Below, one piece after another: positions 7,601-15,578 of a DNA stretch of 64,000 bases. The first letter of the stretch is position 1, and each line of letters begins with the position of its first letter. This stretch comes from Kurthia sibirica (GTDB taxonomy: Bacteria; Bacillota; Bacilli; Bacillales_A; Planococcaceae). The stretch lies in NCBI RefSeq assembly GCF_003143975.1, contig NZ_QFVR01000006.1, positions 62,001 to 126,000 of the forward strand, in the 5' to 3' direction. Under the pieces are notes generated by a model. The model ran no database searches, was not told the DNA's origin, and saw only the letters and a program-made list of their open reading frames with translations. The translations under genes were made by a program, and so were the position numbers.

Positions 7601-9438
7601 TGTCAATTTTAAATAACACACCGAGTTATACATCTTATAAGGGAATGATGGAAGATTCGAAAGGTGAAAACATACCGATTTATAATGCGGATGGATCCAT
7701 CTCAAGTTATAAACCAGAAATGGGCTTTTCAGATGTGTTCTTGCCGGATGAAGTTATTTACAACCCGTCACAATGGCTGACATATCAACAAGTTCAAAAT
7801 GTCTTAGATGCGATGGCAATCGAAGATATGTTTAGTAAGTTAAAACCGAATAGCCAAAGCTATGGGCGAGATGCGATGGCAGTAGTGGATCTCTTTAATT
7901 CAAAAGGCATACCCGTTCAAATGTATACATTAATACGTCAAGAATTAGCAGCGGTGGAACGGATTTATAAAGAACCACGTGCGTTAGCGGATGCTTTTGA
8001 AGCAGCAATCAAAGCATATTCTCCTGACAGCGATAAAATTGCTGGTATGGCCGGTTTTAAAGAGAAGTATAAAAAACTAGATGCAATTGCTTTGACGATG
8101 GTCGATAAAAAATTACTGAAAAATTATAGTGACTATATCGCAGCGGATGCCGCTAATACATTATTCCAAACGATTACAACGACTAAATCAATGAAGAATA
8201 ATAGTGATATTCTTGCATTTAACGCAGCCTATAGTAAATTAACTAGCGATGGCAAGAAAATTATTGCTGCAGAAAATAATGCGACAAAACAGTTATTGAA
8301 CACAATAATCGCTGATAATCAAGTTGTAAAAGCAGCAAATACTGTCGATAAAAAATATGAAGCAATCGATCAGAAAAAAGATGATTTTGAAGCCGAAGTA
8401 GCGAAGCTATATAAGGAATATGATAAGTTATCAGACTATACAAAAATGGCATACACTGTATATGATCAGGCTTTCAAAGATTTCATTGCAAAATATGGTC
8501 TTGGAGGTAGCTTTGGTAATAAGTCGGATAATCCGAAGTTGACTGCTGATGAATTCACTCGTTTAGTGGAAGCACTTCATTCGTCTTCTCCGTTGACAGA
8601 TGTAACAGCTGTCTATGAGTTATATAAATTTATTGCTGTGCCACAAATGTATGCAAATTCAACGAAAAAAGTAGTAGCATTAAACTTCGTAGAGAAAAAT
8701 ATACTAACAAAGTATATGCACTATGATAATTTAGCGCGAATGAATGAAAAATTACAACCAATCAAGTTACCAAAAACAAAATTCACATTACAAGAAAAAG
8801 ATGCTATTGTTGAAGCGATTGCTCTCTATAAAAAATTGGCACGTGATCCGAGATATATTGCGGATAATGAAATAACATTTGGCGATTTAATAAACCCTGA
8901 TTCTGAAAAGGATTTACGTTATTTATTTACTGCAGAAGCAGATATTAAAGTAGCGGAAGCAGCCGATGCAAAATTCGCTAAAATCAAAAAAGGGGATAAA
9001 GCATTCGCCAAAAATATGATTGATGCGATGAAATCCTATGAATTATTGACACCGTTCCAACTGAAATTCTTTACGCAAACAACAAGCTATAATATGTACA
9101 AAAAAGACTATGGTATTGCCCCTGCTATTATTGGCAAGGTGGATACAATACCAGAAGCGATTAGAGCAATTGTGAACTTTGAAAAACTTGTCGGAGAAAC
9201 GGAAAATAATCATGATGATATTATACAAAGTCCTCCTGGCTCAGCATCTCCAGATTATCAAGGGATGATAGATGCCATTATTAAAATGGATGAATATTAT
9301 AAATTTATTGACCGTGAGTTTACGATTGAAGGTGAAAAGTTGAAGTTAATTGCTTTAGTAAATGCTAAAAATATTACAAGTTACAAATTTTTCATGGCTT
9401 ATTATAAAGTACAAGATTATTTAAATAATATAAAATAA
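4657..9438 (+). CDS. Giant secreted protein with tandem helical repeats, function unknown
   Basis: A 1593-residue protein with an N-terminal signal peptide (KR, hydrophobic core, probable cleavage after ASA near residue 30) and no visible SLH, LPXTG, LysM or C-terminal membrane anchor. The mature chain is Lys/Ala/Tyr-rich and predicted helical. It is built from degenerate repeats of roughly 40-100 residues carrying two alternating motifs: YKKLDAxxKxxV (for example LYKKLDAPSKVIVDN, AYNKLDAFGKYVIKN, KYKKLDAIALTMVDK) and KYxxLKPxxKxYxxDA (KYSELKPSKKTYMKDA, MFSKLKPNSQSYGRDA). AAAGGAGG at 4641 and ATG 4657 define the start. I do not recognise a named family. Export, size and position next to flagellar genes suggest a cell-surface or extracellular-matrix role, but that is inference. 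Confidence 0.85.
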   Translation: MKRQLAALGLASILTVPTWIAAAHPLEASAKKVSVSKKAKAVTASIKALNSKDAQYIKKTGTTKKAYDRLSKKEKKTIKNSKTLAKHVKAVKTLVSKVERLKKDVSALSANNYKTKIAHVSSSYKLLSKAAAATVPKSTVSKMTYYDSLNKTNKSMVKLVKSSASTGLVAVVDVLNVANNASILEFLTAYEKLSPNQKLLFGGSKEAVDYLLTIKPLVKTAANFDAKYEKLDPTASSYLKNSYELLNQYKAVAEISEKIAYKDQNVEKTVDKKVAQFTKNAVKISALENLLQDEIGLKTRFEDATNALPGITTQFENVEKAVTAYKAANLTTYNGKKLKGKAIDIADKKIIAEYKKYENIPTVVTTMNGMEDYATGLNLSTERKKMLEDAGFAPDEIASIARQGHIPLPKNINALDEAIKNYMKLAGEQRTIVDAKIPAKKDYINDAVAIKAGISLNKKYEDALKKNDLGEVLKQFEAYKKAAKNDERLLRYVADANDLAVAPTTYAEAKSKVAKFEALINGTKTMGDIHANLAAYKSIIKDKPSGLSMIDQTVLKSYNTMLGVLEIEKLMPKVLASSNYTKAKLIVIQDIIKLYKKLDAPSKVIVDNMYPGVSDFVLHEKEIKEAMAVNQKYSELKPSKKTYMKDAQTVYFMYIDANETVQQYILNTDKIIKLAEVIKSSKGIVDGFASRVYSVYQEVYSNTPIDERTVSEIKSVINTYELSIKPYPKNSSLLEPETLKNYKKLTPIVDVYNAIFMLKSPISTEIERDNILAAIKAYNKLDAFGKYVIKNESKLQVKLPILGDETQINEAKKIDAAYKALKVGEKNYEFKLYNVFKIYDQATTDIKKYVVNKKVLEESNIRYGDSVNAALAFELAVNAINRRSAIKDVHILKNKYTDLKIKKPVALQFIPAETMKKYNSYLELIFLQNVAQLVYDQRLINGIWVKYDAWFFSYSQTQDHRNDVINMRKALLLFKNFNEIQMSILNNTPSYTSYKGMMEDSKGENIPIYNADGSISSYKPEMGFSDVFLPDEVIYNPSQWLTYQQVQNVLDAMAIEDMFSKLKPNSQSYGRDAMAVVDLFNSKGIPVQMYTLIRQELAAVERIYKEPRALADAFEAAIKAYSPDSDKIAGMAGFKEKYKKLDAIALTMVDKKLLKNYSDYIAADAANTLFQTITTTKSMKNNSDILAFNAAYSKLTSDGKKIIAAENNATKQLLNTIIADNQVVKAANTVDKKYEAIDQKKDDFEAEVAKLYKEYDKLSDYTKMAYTVYDQAFKDFIAKYGLGGSFGNKSDNPKLTADEFTRLVEALHSSSPLTDVTAVYELYKFIAVPQMYANSTKKVVALNFVEKNILTKYMHYDNLARMNEKLQPIKLPKTKFTLQEKDAIVEAIALYKKLARDPRYIADNEITFGDLINPDSEKDLRYLFTAEADIKVAEAADAKFAKIKKGDKAFAKNMIDAMKSYELLTPFQLKFFTQTTSYNMYKKDYGIAPAIIGKVDTIPEAIRAIVNFEKLVGETENNHDDIIQSPPGSASPDYQGMIDAIIKMDEYYKFIDREFTIEGEKLKLIALVNAKNITSYKFFMAYYKVQDYLNNIK

Positions 9439-9448
9439 TGTAATCAGC

Positions 9449-9491
9449 AAAGCATCAGCCCTCGATTGTTGTAAGGGTTGATGCTTTTTAT
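9449..9491 (+). terminator. Terminator after giant repeat gene
   Basis: AGCATCAGCCCT pairs with AGGGTTGATGCT (one G-T pair) across an 11-base loop, followed by TTTTT. Confidence 0.9.
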
Positions 9492-9611
9492 ATTTCCTAG
9501 TGTTGGAGAAAGAGTACGCGATTTAGTATGCATGTTAAAAATAGAGAGTCATCTATTTTACACGTTTAAATGGTAGTTTATTTCATTTTGATGGTGCAAA
9601 AGGTGTCTTTT

Positions 9612-9620
9612 TGATATAAT
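9612..9620 (+). promoter_or_regulatory. Extended -10 promoter for PilZ gene
   Basis: TGATATAAT is a perfect extended -10 for the housekeeping sigma factor. No good -35 is seen at 17 bp. It lies 37 bases upstream of the start codon. Confidence 0.55.
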
Positions 9621-9656
9621 GAGGAAGAAATAGAGTTTATACAGGGGGCGGCAAAA

Positions 9657-10025
9657 TTGGATTATAAACGTGCAGAATCATTTCGTCACATACTTTTAGA
9701 GGAAGTTGATGTCGAATTTACGTGTATGATTGAACAGGTGGCCATTACGACTACTTGTAAAATTGTCGATATTAGCCCAAGTGGTATTAGCTTTTTCACA
9801 TTAAAAGAAATACCAGAAAGCAGTATGTTAGATAAAATGGATTTTTCATTTGTTCTTTATAAAAAAACAATTCAGTCTGAAGGTGTCATCCGTTGGAAAA
9901 AGTATTTTGCTGAAGGACTACGTTATGGTGTTGAATTGGAACAATCAGAAAGACTGGAGACACTTATTATTGAAGAACTGAAATTGCGCAGAAAACAAGA
10001 AGTGCTAAACAACAAGAAAAAATAA
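9657..10025 (+). CDS. PilZ domain protein (probable c-di-GMP receptor)
   Basis: A 122-residue stand-alone PilZ domain. The diagnostic (D/N)xSxxG motif is present as DISPSGISFF at about residues 40-49, and an Arg pair (RAESFR, residues 5-10) precedes it, close to the RxxxR loop that grips c-di-GMP. The second half has the beta-barrel pattern EGVIRWKKYFAEGLRYGVELEQ. TTG 9657 is the start, with AGGGGGCGG upstream and no ATG available. It is monocistronic, with its own promoter and terminator. PilZ proteins commonly control motility or exopolysaccharide output, fitting a place between flagellar genes and hpf. The Arg spacing (four instead of three residues) is slightly atypical. Confidence 0.82.
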   Translation: MDYKRAESFRHILLEEVDVEFTCMIEQVAITTTCKIVDISPSGISFFTLKEIPESSMLDKMDFSFVLYKKTIQSEGVIRWKKYFAEGLRYGVELEQSERLETLIIEELKLRRKQEVLNNKKK

Positions 10026-10044
10026 TTCATACGATATAGATTAC

Positions 10045-10084
10045 ACAAAAACATCTCCAAATTCTTTGGAGATGTTTTTGTTAT
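10045..10084 (+). terminator. Terminator after PilZ gene
   Basis: AACATCTCCAAA pairs with TTTGGAGATGTT around a TTC loop with flanking A- and T-runs; near-perfect and usable on both strands. Confidence 0.9.
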
Positions 10085-10153
10085 ACTGTCGCATATACGA
10101 TACTCATTTCTTCATTTTTAAAAAAAATAATAAAATTTCGGATTTTTTTAATC

Positions 10154-10179
10154 GTTTAAAAAAGGATTTTGAGGGGAAT
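10154..10179 (+). promoter_or_regulatory. Candidate sigma-B promoter for hpf
   Basis: GTTTAA (10154-10159) followed after 14 bases by GGGAAT (10174-10179) fits the general-stress consensus GTTTAA-N12-15-GGGWAW. The homologous B. subtilis yvyD is sigma-B controlled. Confidence 0.6.
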
Positions 10180-10189
10180 TGTAGAATAT
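10161..10189 (+). promoter_or_regulatory. Candidate sigma-H promoter for hpf
   Basis: AAAGGATTT (10161-10169) then 11 bases and GTAGAATAT (10181-10189) fit the sigma-H consensus RnAGGAWWW-N11-RnnGAATWW completely. It interleaves with the sigma-B candidate, the same dual arrangement known for B. subtilis yvyD. Confidence 0.65.
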
Positions 10190-10221
10190 ATAAGTTATAG
10201 GCTTATGAAGGAGGAGTTAAT

Positions 10222-10779
10222 ATGCTAACATTTAATATTCGTGGTGAAAACATTGAGGTAACTCCAGCGATAAGAGAATATGCTGAAAGTAAGTTAGAAA
10301 AAATTGAAAAATACTTTAATGAAGACATTCATGCTACAGCAAACATCAACTTGAAGGTCTACAATGATCGTCGTACAAAAGTTGAAGTAACAATTCCTAT
10401 GAAAAATTTGACGCTTCGTGCGGAAGATCGCAATGATGACATGTATGCAGCAATTGATCAAATCGTCAATAAGCTAGAACGTCAAATTCGTAAACATAAA
10501 ACGAAAGTAAACCGTAAGTTCCGAAATCGCGAAGGAATTGGCACATACTTTGCAAATAGCCAACTTGAACCCGATAAGGTAGCGGCAGATTCTGAGGATG
10601 ATTTAGAAATCGTTCGCACGAAGCAGTTTAGCTTAAAACCTATGGATGATGAAGAAGCTGTTTTACAAATGAACTTATTAGGTCATGATTTCTTCATCTA
10701 TACAGATGCCGAGACGAGTGAAACACATATTGTTTACAAACGTCGAGATGGAAAATACGGCTTAATTGAGACAAATTAA
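10222..10779 (+). CDS. hpf: Long-form ribosome hibernation promoting factor
   Basis: A 185-residue long HPF (YvyD family). Residues 1-100 form the ribosome-binding S30AE domain (MLTFNIRGENIEVTPAIREYAESKLEKIEKYF, with the basic run KLERQIRKHKTKVNRKFRNRE). After a linker, the C-terminal dimerisation domain reads IVRTKQFSLKPMDDEEAVLQMNLLGHDFFIYTDAETSETHIVYKRRDGKYGLIE. The long form links two 70S ribosomes into inactive 100S dimers in stationary phase or stress. GAAGGAGG precedes ATG 10222. Overlapping stress and stationary-phase promoter signals lie just upstream and a terminator follows. secA is next, as in B. subtilis. Confidence 0.96.
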   Translation: MLTFNIRGENIEVTPAIREYAESKLEKIEKYFNEDIHATANINLKVYNDRRTKVEVTIPMKNLTLRAEDRNDDMYAAIDQIVNKLERQIRKHKTKVNRKFRNREGIGTYFANSQLEPDKVAADSEDDLEIVRTKQFSLKPMDDEEAVLQMNLLGHDFFIYTDAETSETHIVYKRRDGKYGLIETN

Positions 10780-10815
10780 TTAAAAAATGAATAAACATAA
10801 ATAGTAATTGTCTAA

Positions 10816-10866
10816 AGCATCTTCGAATGAGTGGATATTCCTCGCTTATCGAAGATGTTTTTGTTA
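10816..10866 (+). terminator. Terminator after hpf
   Basis: CATCTTCGA pairs with TCGAAGATG, extended by an imperfect inner stem, and is followed by TTTTTG. Confidence 0.8.
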
Positions 10867-11140
10867 TGTTAGGTGTCAAAATAGAATGACTTTATGGCAA
10901 TATTACAAGAAATATATGTTTTATCATAATTTTTTTAACGATTAGTGATATAATCATAAAGTCATTAATTTGGTGGAAAAAAAGGGTATTTATAAGACCA
11001 AATTACACAAAATCACTACTATAAAATGCGATTTAACGTTATTTCAATAGAACAATAGTAAATTACTACATCGTTCATTTGCACTGTGTTTATTAATAAT
11101 GATAAAATGAAATATAAGACTATTTAGGATGTGAAATTAG
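10867..11140 (+). promoter_or_regulatory. secA upstream region with candidate promoters
   Basis: A 274-base stretch without a gene. It contains an extended -10, TGATATAAT at 10946-10954. A second candidate is TTGCAC (11079-11084) with TAAAAT (11103-11108) at 18-bp spacing, close to secA. The long leader between them shows no riboswitch I recognise. Confidence 0.45.
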
Positions 11141-13654
11141 ATGCTTGGCATATTTAATAAAGTATTTGATCCAAATAAACGTGAAATTAAAAATTTAGAA
11201 AAAATAGCTGATTCAGTAGAATCATACCTTGATGAAATGGCTGCCCTTTCAGATGAGCAGTTAAAAGCAAAATCAGACGAATTTAGAAATCGTTTAGAAA
11301 ACGGTGAAACGACTGATGACATTGAAGCTGAAGCATTTGCAGTTATTCGTGAAGCAGCTAAGCGTGTACTTGGTATGTTCCCTTACCATGTACAATTAAT
11401 GGGTGGCGCGGCGCTCCATAGCGGTAATATTGCAGAGATGAAAACAGGTGAAGGTAAAACGTTAACAGGTACTTTACCGGTTTATTTAAATGCGCTAACA
11501 GGCAAAGGTGTCCATGTTGTAACAGTCAATGAATATTTATCCGAACGGGATGCAGAAATTAACCGCCCGCTTTATGAATTTTTAGATTTAACAGTTGGGT
11601 TAAATTTAAATCATATGTCAAAAGATGAAAAACGCGCAGCTTATGCTTGTGATATTACGTACAGCACAAATAATGAACTAGGTTTCGATTATCTCCGTGA
11701 TAATATGGTGTTATACAAAGAAGAACAAGTTCAACGTCCATTACATTTTGCTGTAATCGATGAAGTCGATTCCATTTTAATTGATGAAGCACGTACGCCA
11801 TTAATCATCTCTGGACAAGCAAACCAATCAGCTGCTCTTTATAAGCAGTCCAATGCGTTCGTTCGTCTTTTAAAACAAGATGAAGATTATAACTACGATG
11901 TTGAATCAAAAGGTGTTACATTAACGGAGCAAGGTATTGAAAAAGCAGAGCGTGCTTTCAATATCGATAACTTATTTGACCTGACTCATGTCGGCTTAAA
12001 CCATGCCATCAATCAATCATTAAAAGCGCATGCTTCTATGCACTTGGATGTTGATTATGTCGTGCAAGAAGGCGAGATTATGATCGTTGATGGCTTCACA
12101 GGACGTATTATGAATGGTCGTCGTTATTCTGAAGGTCTTCACCAAGCGATTGAAGCAAAAGAAGGCGTTGAGATTCAAAATGAGTCGATGACAATGGCAA
12201 CAATTACATTCCAAAATTACTTCCGTATGTATAAAAAATTATCAGGTATGACAGGTACAGCTAAAACGGAAGAAGAAGAATTCCGCAATATCTACAATAT
12301 GGATGTTGTCACAATTCCAACGAACCGTCCAATCGCTCGTGTCGATCATGCAGATTTGATTTATGCTTCGATGCAAGGTAAATTCAATGCCGTAGCAAAA
12401 GATATTGCAGAACGTCATACGAATGGTCAACCGGTATTAATCGGTACTGTGGCAATTGAAACGTCTGAATTATTATCTTCACTATTGACGAAACTTAAAA
12501 TTCCACATAATATATTAAATGCTAAAAACCATGAGCGTGAAGCAGAAATTATTGCGGAAGCTGGTTATAAAGGCTCTGTAACGATCGCTACAAATATGGC
12601 GGGTCGTGGTACAGATATTAAATTAGGTGAGGGCGTTGTAGAGCTTGGCGGTCTTGCTGTTCTTGGTACGGAACGTCATGAATCTCGTCGTATCGATAAT
12701 CAATTACGTGGTCGTGCGGGTCGTCAAGGTGACCCAGGCGCTACACAATTCTATCTATCGTTGGAAGATGACTTGATGAAACGTTTCGGTTCAGATGGTA
12801 TGAAAGCAATGATGACTAGATTAGGTATGGATGATACGCAACCAATTCAATCTAAAATGGTTTCTAAAGCAGTTGAATCAGCTCAAAAACGTGTGGAAGG
12901 TAATAACTTTGATGCACGTAAACGCTTATTACAATATGATGATGTGTTACGTCAACAACGTGAAATTATTTATAAAGAGCGCCTAGAAGTTCTAGAAACA
13001 GACAATATGCGCGGTTTAGTGGAAGCGATGATTGACGAAGAAATTACAACGGCAGTTGCAACCTATACGACGAACGAAACTGCTCACGAATGGAATCTTC
13101 ATGGCTTAGAAGCCTATATTGGCAGCACACTTCTACCAGAAGGTGAAGTATCTGTTGTGGATTTAGAGCATAAGAGCCCAGAAGTAATCATTGACATGCT
13201 ACGCGAAAAAGTGCGTCTTGCATACGATGCAAAAGAAGAAGAGATGACGGAAGAGCGCATGCGTGAATTCGAAAAAGTAATCTTACTTCGTGCCATCGAT
13301 TCAAAATGGATCGATCATATCGATGCGATGGACCAATTACGTCAAGGGATTCATTTACGTGCCTATGCACAAATTGATCCATTACGTGAATATGAACAAG
13401 AGGGCTTCCGCATGTTTGAAACAATGGTTGCGGCAATCCGTTCAGATGTTGCACGCTTCGCAATGAAAGCAGAAATTCGTTCGAATCTTGAACGGGAAGA
13501 AGTAGCGAAGGGGCAAGCAGTTACACCAAGTGATGATGAGCCAAAAGCGAAGAAAAAACGTCCGATTCGCAAAGAAAAAGAAATTGGTCGCAATGATTTA
13601 TGTCCGTGTGGCAGCGGTAAAAAATATAAAAACTGCCATGGTGCGACTGAATAA
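11141..13654 (+). CDS. secA: Preprotein translocase ATPase SecA
   Basis: An 837-residue SecA, the motor that drives unfolded preproteins through SecYEG. Features in order: Walker A region [20 protein letters not shown] near residue 105; DEAD-like box [21 protein letters not shown] near 208; preprotein cross-linking domain; second helicase half with [13 protein letters not shown] and [14 protein letters not shown]-terminal linker ending in the zinc motif [14 protein letters not shown] that binds SecB or phospholipid. Length is normal for Bacilli. The hpf-secA-prfB order is conserved with B. subtilis. A strong terminator separates it from prfB. Confidence 0.98.
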   Translation: MLGIFNKVFDPNKREIKNLEKIADSVESYLDEMAALSDEQLKAKSDEFRNRLENGETTDDIEAEAFAVIREAAKRVLGMFPYHVQLMGGAALHSGNIAEMKTGEGKTLTGTLPVYLNALTGKGVHVVTVNEYLSERDAEINRPLYEFLDLTVGLNLNHMSKDEKRAAYACDITYSTNNELGFDYLRDNMVLYKEEQVQRPLHFAVIDEVDSILIDEARTPLIISGQANQSAALYKQSNAFVRLLKQDEDYNYDVESKGVTLTEQGIEKAERAFNIDNLFDLTHVGLNHAINQSLKAHASMHLDVDYVVQEGEIMIVDGFTGRIMNGRRYSEGLHQAIEAKEGVEIQNESMTMATITFQNYFRMYKKLSGMTGTAKTEEEEFRNIYNMDVVTIPTNRPIARVDHADLIYASMQGKFNAVAKDIAERHTNGQPVLIGTVAIETSELLSSLLTKLKIPHNILNAKNHEREAEIIAEAGYKGSVTIATNMAGRGTDIKLGEGVVELGGLAVLGTERHESRRIDNQLRGRAGRQGDPGATQFYLSLEDDLMKRFGSDGMKAMMTRLGMDDTQPIQSKMVSKAVESAQKRVEGNNFDARKRLLQYDDVLRQQREIIYKERLEVLETDNMRGLVEAMIDEEITTAVATYTTNETAHEWNLHGLEAYIGSTLLPEGEVSVVDLEHKSPEVIIDMLREKVRLAYDAKEEEMTEERMREFEKVILLRAIDSKWIDHIDAMDQLRQGIHLRAYAQIDPLREYEQEGFRMFETMVAAIRSDVARFAMKAEIRSNLEREEVAKGQAVTPSDDEPKAKKKRPIRKEKEIGRNDLCPCGSGKKYKNCHGATE

Positions 13655-13663
13655 TAAACAATG

Positions 13664-13706
13664 TGAGAGGTGACCAAAGTCTTTCTTTGGTCACCTCTCT
13701 TTTTAA
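13664..13706 (+). terminator. Strong terminator between secA and prfB
   Basis: GAGAGGTGACCAAAG pairs with CTTTGGTCACCTCTC (15 bp, perfect) followed by TTTTT. Confidence 0.95.
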
Positions 13707-13733
13707 ACGCAACAATTAACTGGAGGAATTACA

Positions 13734-14835
13734 ATGATCGAACTATCAGACGTGCGCAACGCACTCGATAAAACTGCTACAACTATTACTGACTTTAGGG
13801 GGTCTCTTTGACTTAGAAAACAAAGAAGCTCGCATTCAAGAAATGGATGAAATGATGCTTGATCCGAAATTTTGGAATGATCAAAATGCTGCACAAGTAA
13901 TCATTGGTGAATCAAAAGCATTAAAAGATGTTGTCAATGAATTCTATGGTCTTGTAGATGAACAAGAAAATTTAGAAATGACATTGGAATTATTGAAGGA
14001 AGAACCAGATGAAGAACTGCAACAGGAACTCACTGAAGAACTTGCAGCATTCCGTAAGTCTGTATCAGACTTTGAACTGCAATTGTTATTAAGCGAGCCA
14101 TACGACGCTAATAACGCTATTTTAGAGTTACATCCTGGTGCTGGTGGTACTGAATCTCAAGATTGGGGCCAAATGCTACACCGTATGTATACACGTTGGT
14201 CAGAAAAACATGGCTTCAAAGTAGAGTTACTGGATTATTTACCTGGCGAAGAAGCCGGTATTAAATCTGTAACGCTCGCAATTCGTGGTCATAATGCTTA
14301 CGGTTATCTAAAAGCTGAAAAAGGTGTCCACCGTCTTGTACGTATTTCACCGTTCGACTCAGCTGGTCGTCGCCATACTTCTTTTGTCTCTTGCGATGTT
14401 ATTCCTGAATTTACAGATGAAATTGAAATCGATATCCGCACGGAAGATTTACGCGTGGATACGTATCGTGCAACTGGTGCTGGTGGTCAGCATATTAACA
14501 CAACTGACTCTGCTGTTCGCCTGACACATATTCCGACTGGTGTCATTGTAGCGTGCCAAGCAGAACGTTCTCAAATCAAAAATAAAGCGAAGGCTATGAG
14601 CATGTTACAAGCCAAACTTTATCAGTTAAAAGTAGAGGAACAACAGGCCGAAGTAAATGAAATTCGTGGTGAGCAAAAGGAAATTGGTTGGAGTAGCCAA
14701 ATCCGCTCATATGTTTTCCACCCTTATTCAATGGTTAAAGATCACCGTACAAATGCTGAAACTGGTAATGTTCAAGCAGTTATGGATGGCGATTTAGACC
14801 AATTCATCAATGCCTACCTACGATCAAAACTATAA
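13734..14835 (+). CDS. prfB: Peptide chain release factor 2 with programmed +1 frameshift
   Basis: RF2 releases the peptide at UGA and UAA codons. The gene is split over two frames: ATG 13734 (GGAGG upstream) opens a 25-codon frame that ends at an in-frame TGA, 13809-13811. The classic shift site is present: a Shine-Dalgarno-like AGGGGG, then TCT CTT TGA C. Ribosomes slip +1 at CTT and continue from GAC 13810 to 14835, giving about 366 residues. The GGQ catalytic motif ([16 protein letters not shown]) is intact. The UGA makes synthesis autoregulatory. Reading from ATG 13843 alone would lose the N-terminus. Alternative annotation as a frameshifted pseudogene would be wrong. Confidence 0.97.
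13795..13812 (+). promoter_or_regulatory. prfB +1 programmed frameshift site
   Basis: Internal Shine-Dalgarno AGGGGG, followed by TCT CTT TGA C with the slippery CTT codon at 13806-13808 and UGA at 13809-13811. This is the conserved RF2 recoding signal. Confidence 0.97.
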
Positions 14836-14836
14836 T

Positions 14837-14885
14837 AAAAAGCAACCTCACAATCTCTTTTAGAGATAGGAAGGTTGCTTTTTTG
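14837..14885 (+). terminator. Terminator after prfB
   Basis: AAAGCAACCT pairs with AGGTTGCTTT, with an inner TCTCTTTTAGAGA hairpin, then a T-run. Confidence 0.9.
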
Positions 14886-14887
14886 TT

Positions 14888-15010
14888 GGTTCTACGTCAA
14901 CTAGTGGGATACTGTGATTTAGATTTTTCACATCACGCCACTTTTTCTATTTGATCGTTTCGGACGAATGCTTTTCGGCAGGCGTCCTCGTCTTTTATAA
15001 TAGCGGATTG
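14888..15010 (+). mobile_element. Decayed end of an ISL3-like element
   Basis: GGTTCTACGTCAA (14888-14900) followed by AGTGG, then a GTGAT/ATCAC hairpin and CCACTTTTTCT, matches the minus-strand segment ending at 63360 over about 60 bases. Farther in, TTTTCGGCAGGCGTCCTCG (from about 14972) is shared, with one difference, with the IS remnant at 55613-56123. No transposase sequence remains here. The IS assignment is inferred from these shared ends. Confidence 0.4.
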
Positions 15011-15100
15011 TTAAACGTTCAAAGCGCTATAGATGCTTTATTTTTTGAATCCGATAATCCTGCAATTTACTGCCATAAACGATGAGGTGAATGCCATTTT

Positions 15101-15127
15101 AAAGCCATGCAAATTTGCATGGCTTTA
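15101..15127 (+). terminator. Palindromic hairpin upstream of YhjD-like gene
   Basis: AAAGCCATGCAAA pairs with TTTGCATGGCTTT, a perfect 26-base palindrome. It has a flanking T-run on the minus strand only partially, so it may be a bidirectional terminator or a binding site. Confidence 0.5.
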
Positions 15128-15157
15128 ATGGTTGCTTATGACGCGTGTTTCATGTAT

Positions 15158-15182
15158 TATAATAAATAAGAACAAACGTTCT
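15158..15182 (+). promoter_or_regulatory. Promoter -10 with LexA (DinR) box
   Basis: TATAAT at 15158-15163 is followed by AGAACAAACGTTCT (15169-15182), matching 12 of 14 positions of the Bacillus SOS consensus CGAACRNRYGTTYC. Its place over the start of transcription fits repression by LexA. Confidence 0.7.
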
Positions 15183-15200
15183 GTATCTAGGGGGTGGAAA

Positions 15201-15578
15201 ATGACTTTACCATCTACGCAGGATTTAGATATATTGGAGTCAGAAATCTATTTGCCGATGTTATTAATAATTTTTGAGCGTGATAATCACGCGATTGAAG
15301 TCAGTCAAGTCAAGTTTAAAAGGCCCTATTTGTTATTGATTAAAGCAGCTATGAATATGGTGAAATTAGAGTTAATTGCTACGCATAAATATATGGAAAA
15401 TAATAATTTACAGGTTATCCGTGGTAGGCGGGATGAGTTGTTTACTGAGTTCATTTTTCTTGTACAAGGCAAGGAAGACACGCGGAAATATTCAAATATA
15501 AGATTACGTAATCATGTGGAAGAACTACTGGTTAATTATTATTCGAAGGTAGTTCTATTATCTGGTGCTCAGCAATGA
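15201..15578 (+). CDS. YhjD-like protein, probable SOS-regulated
   Basis: A 125-residue cytoplasmic protein (MTLPSTQDLDILESEIYLPMLLIIFERD, then KFKRPYLLLIKAAMNMV and FTEFIFLVQGKEDTRKYSNIRLRNHVEELL). It resembles B. subtilis YhjD from memory; the biochemical role is unknown. I chose ATG 15201 because GGGGGTGG lies just upstream; an upstream in-frame start near 15132 precedes the promoter. A LexA-type box sits between promoter and start, and I recall yhjD being in the B. subtilis LexA regulon, which supports the identification. Its 3' end overlaps the convergent comK gene by 47 bases, with no room for a terminator between them. Confidence 0.65.
   Translation: MTLPSTQDLDILESEIYLPMLLIIFERDNHAIEVSQVKFKRPYLLLIKAAMNMVKLELIATHKYMENNNLQVIRGRRDELFTEFIFLVQGKEDTRKYSNIRLRNHVEELLVNYYSKVVLLSGAQQ

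Noticed and set aside
13188-13715. Several minus-strand frames under the secA 3' end and prfB leader
   Set aside because: Shadows of secA; no ribosome sites and interrupted by the terminator.
13843-14835. prfB as a separate gene starting at ATG 13843
   Set aside because: The real start is at 13734 with a programmed +1 shift; the shorter frame lacks the RF2 N-terminus and a ribosome site.
14913-14936. TGTGA...TCACA as an Fnr/Crp binding site
   Set aside because: The half-sites are ten bases apart rather than six, and the hairpin is explained by the ISL3-like end.
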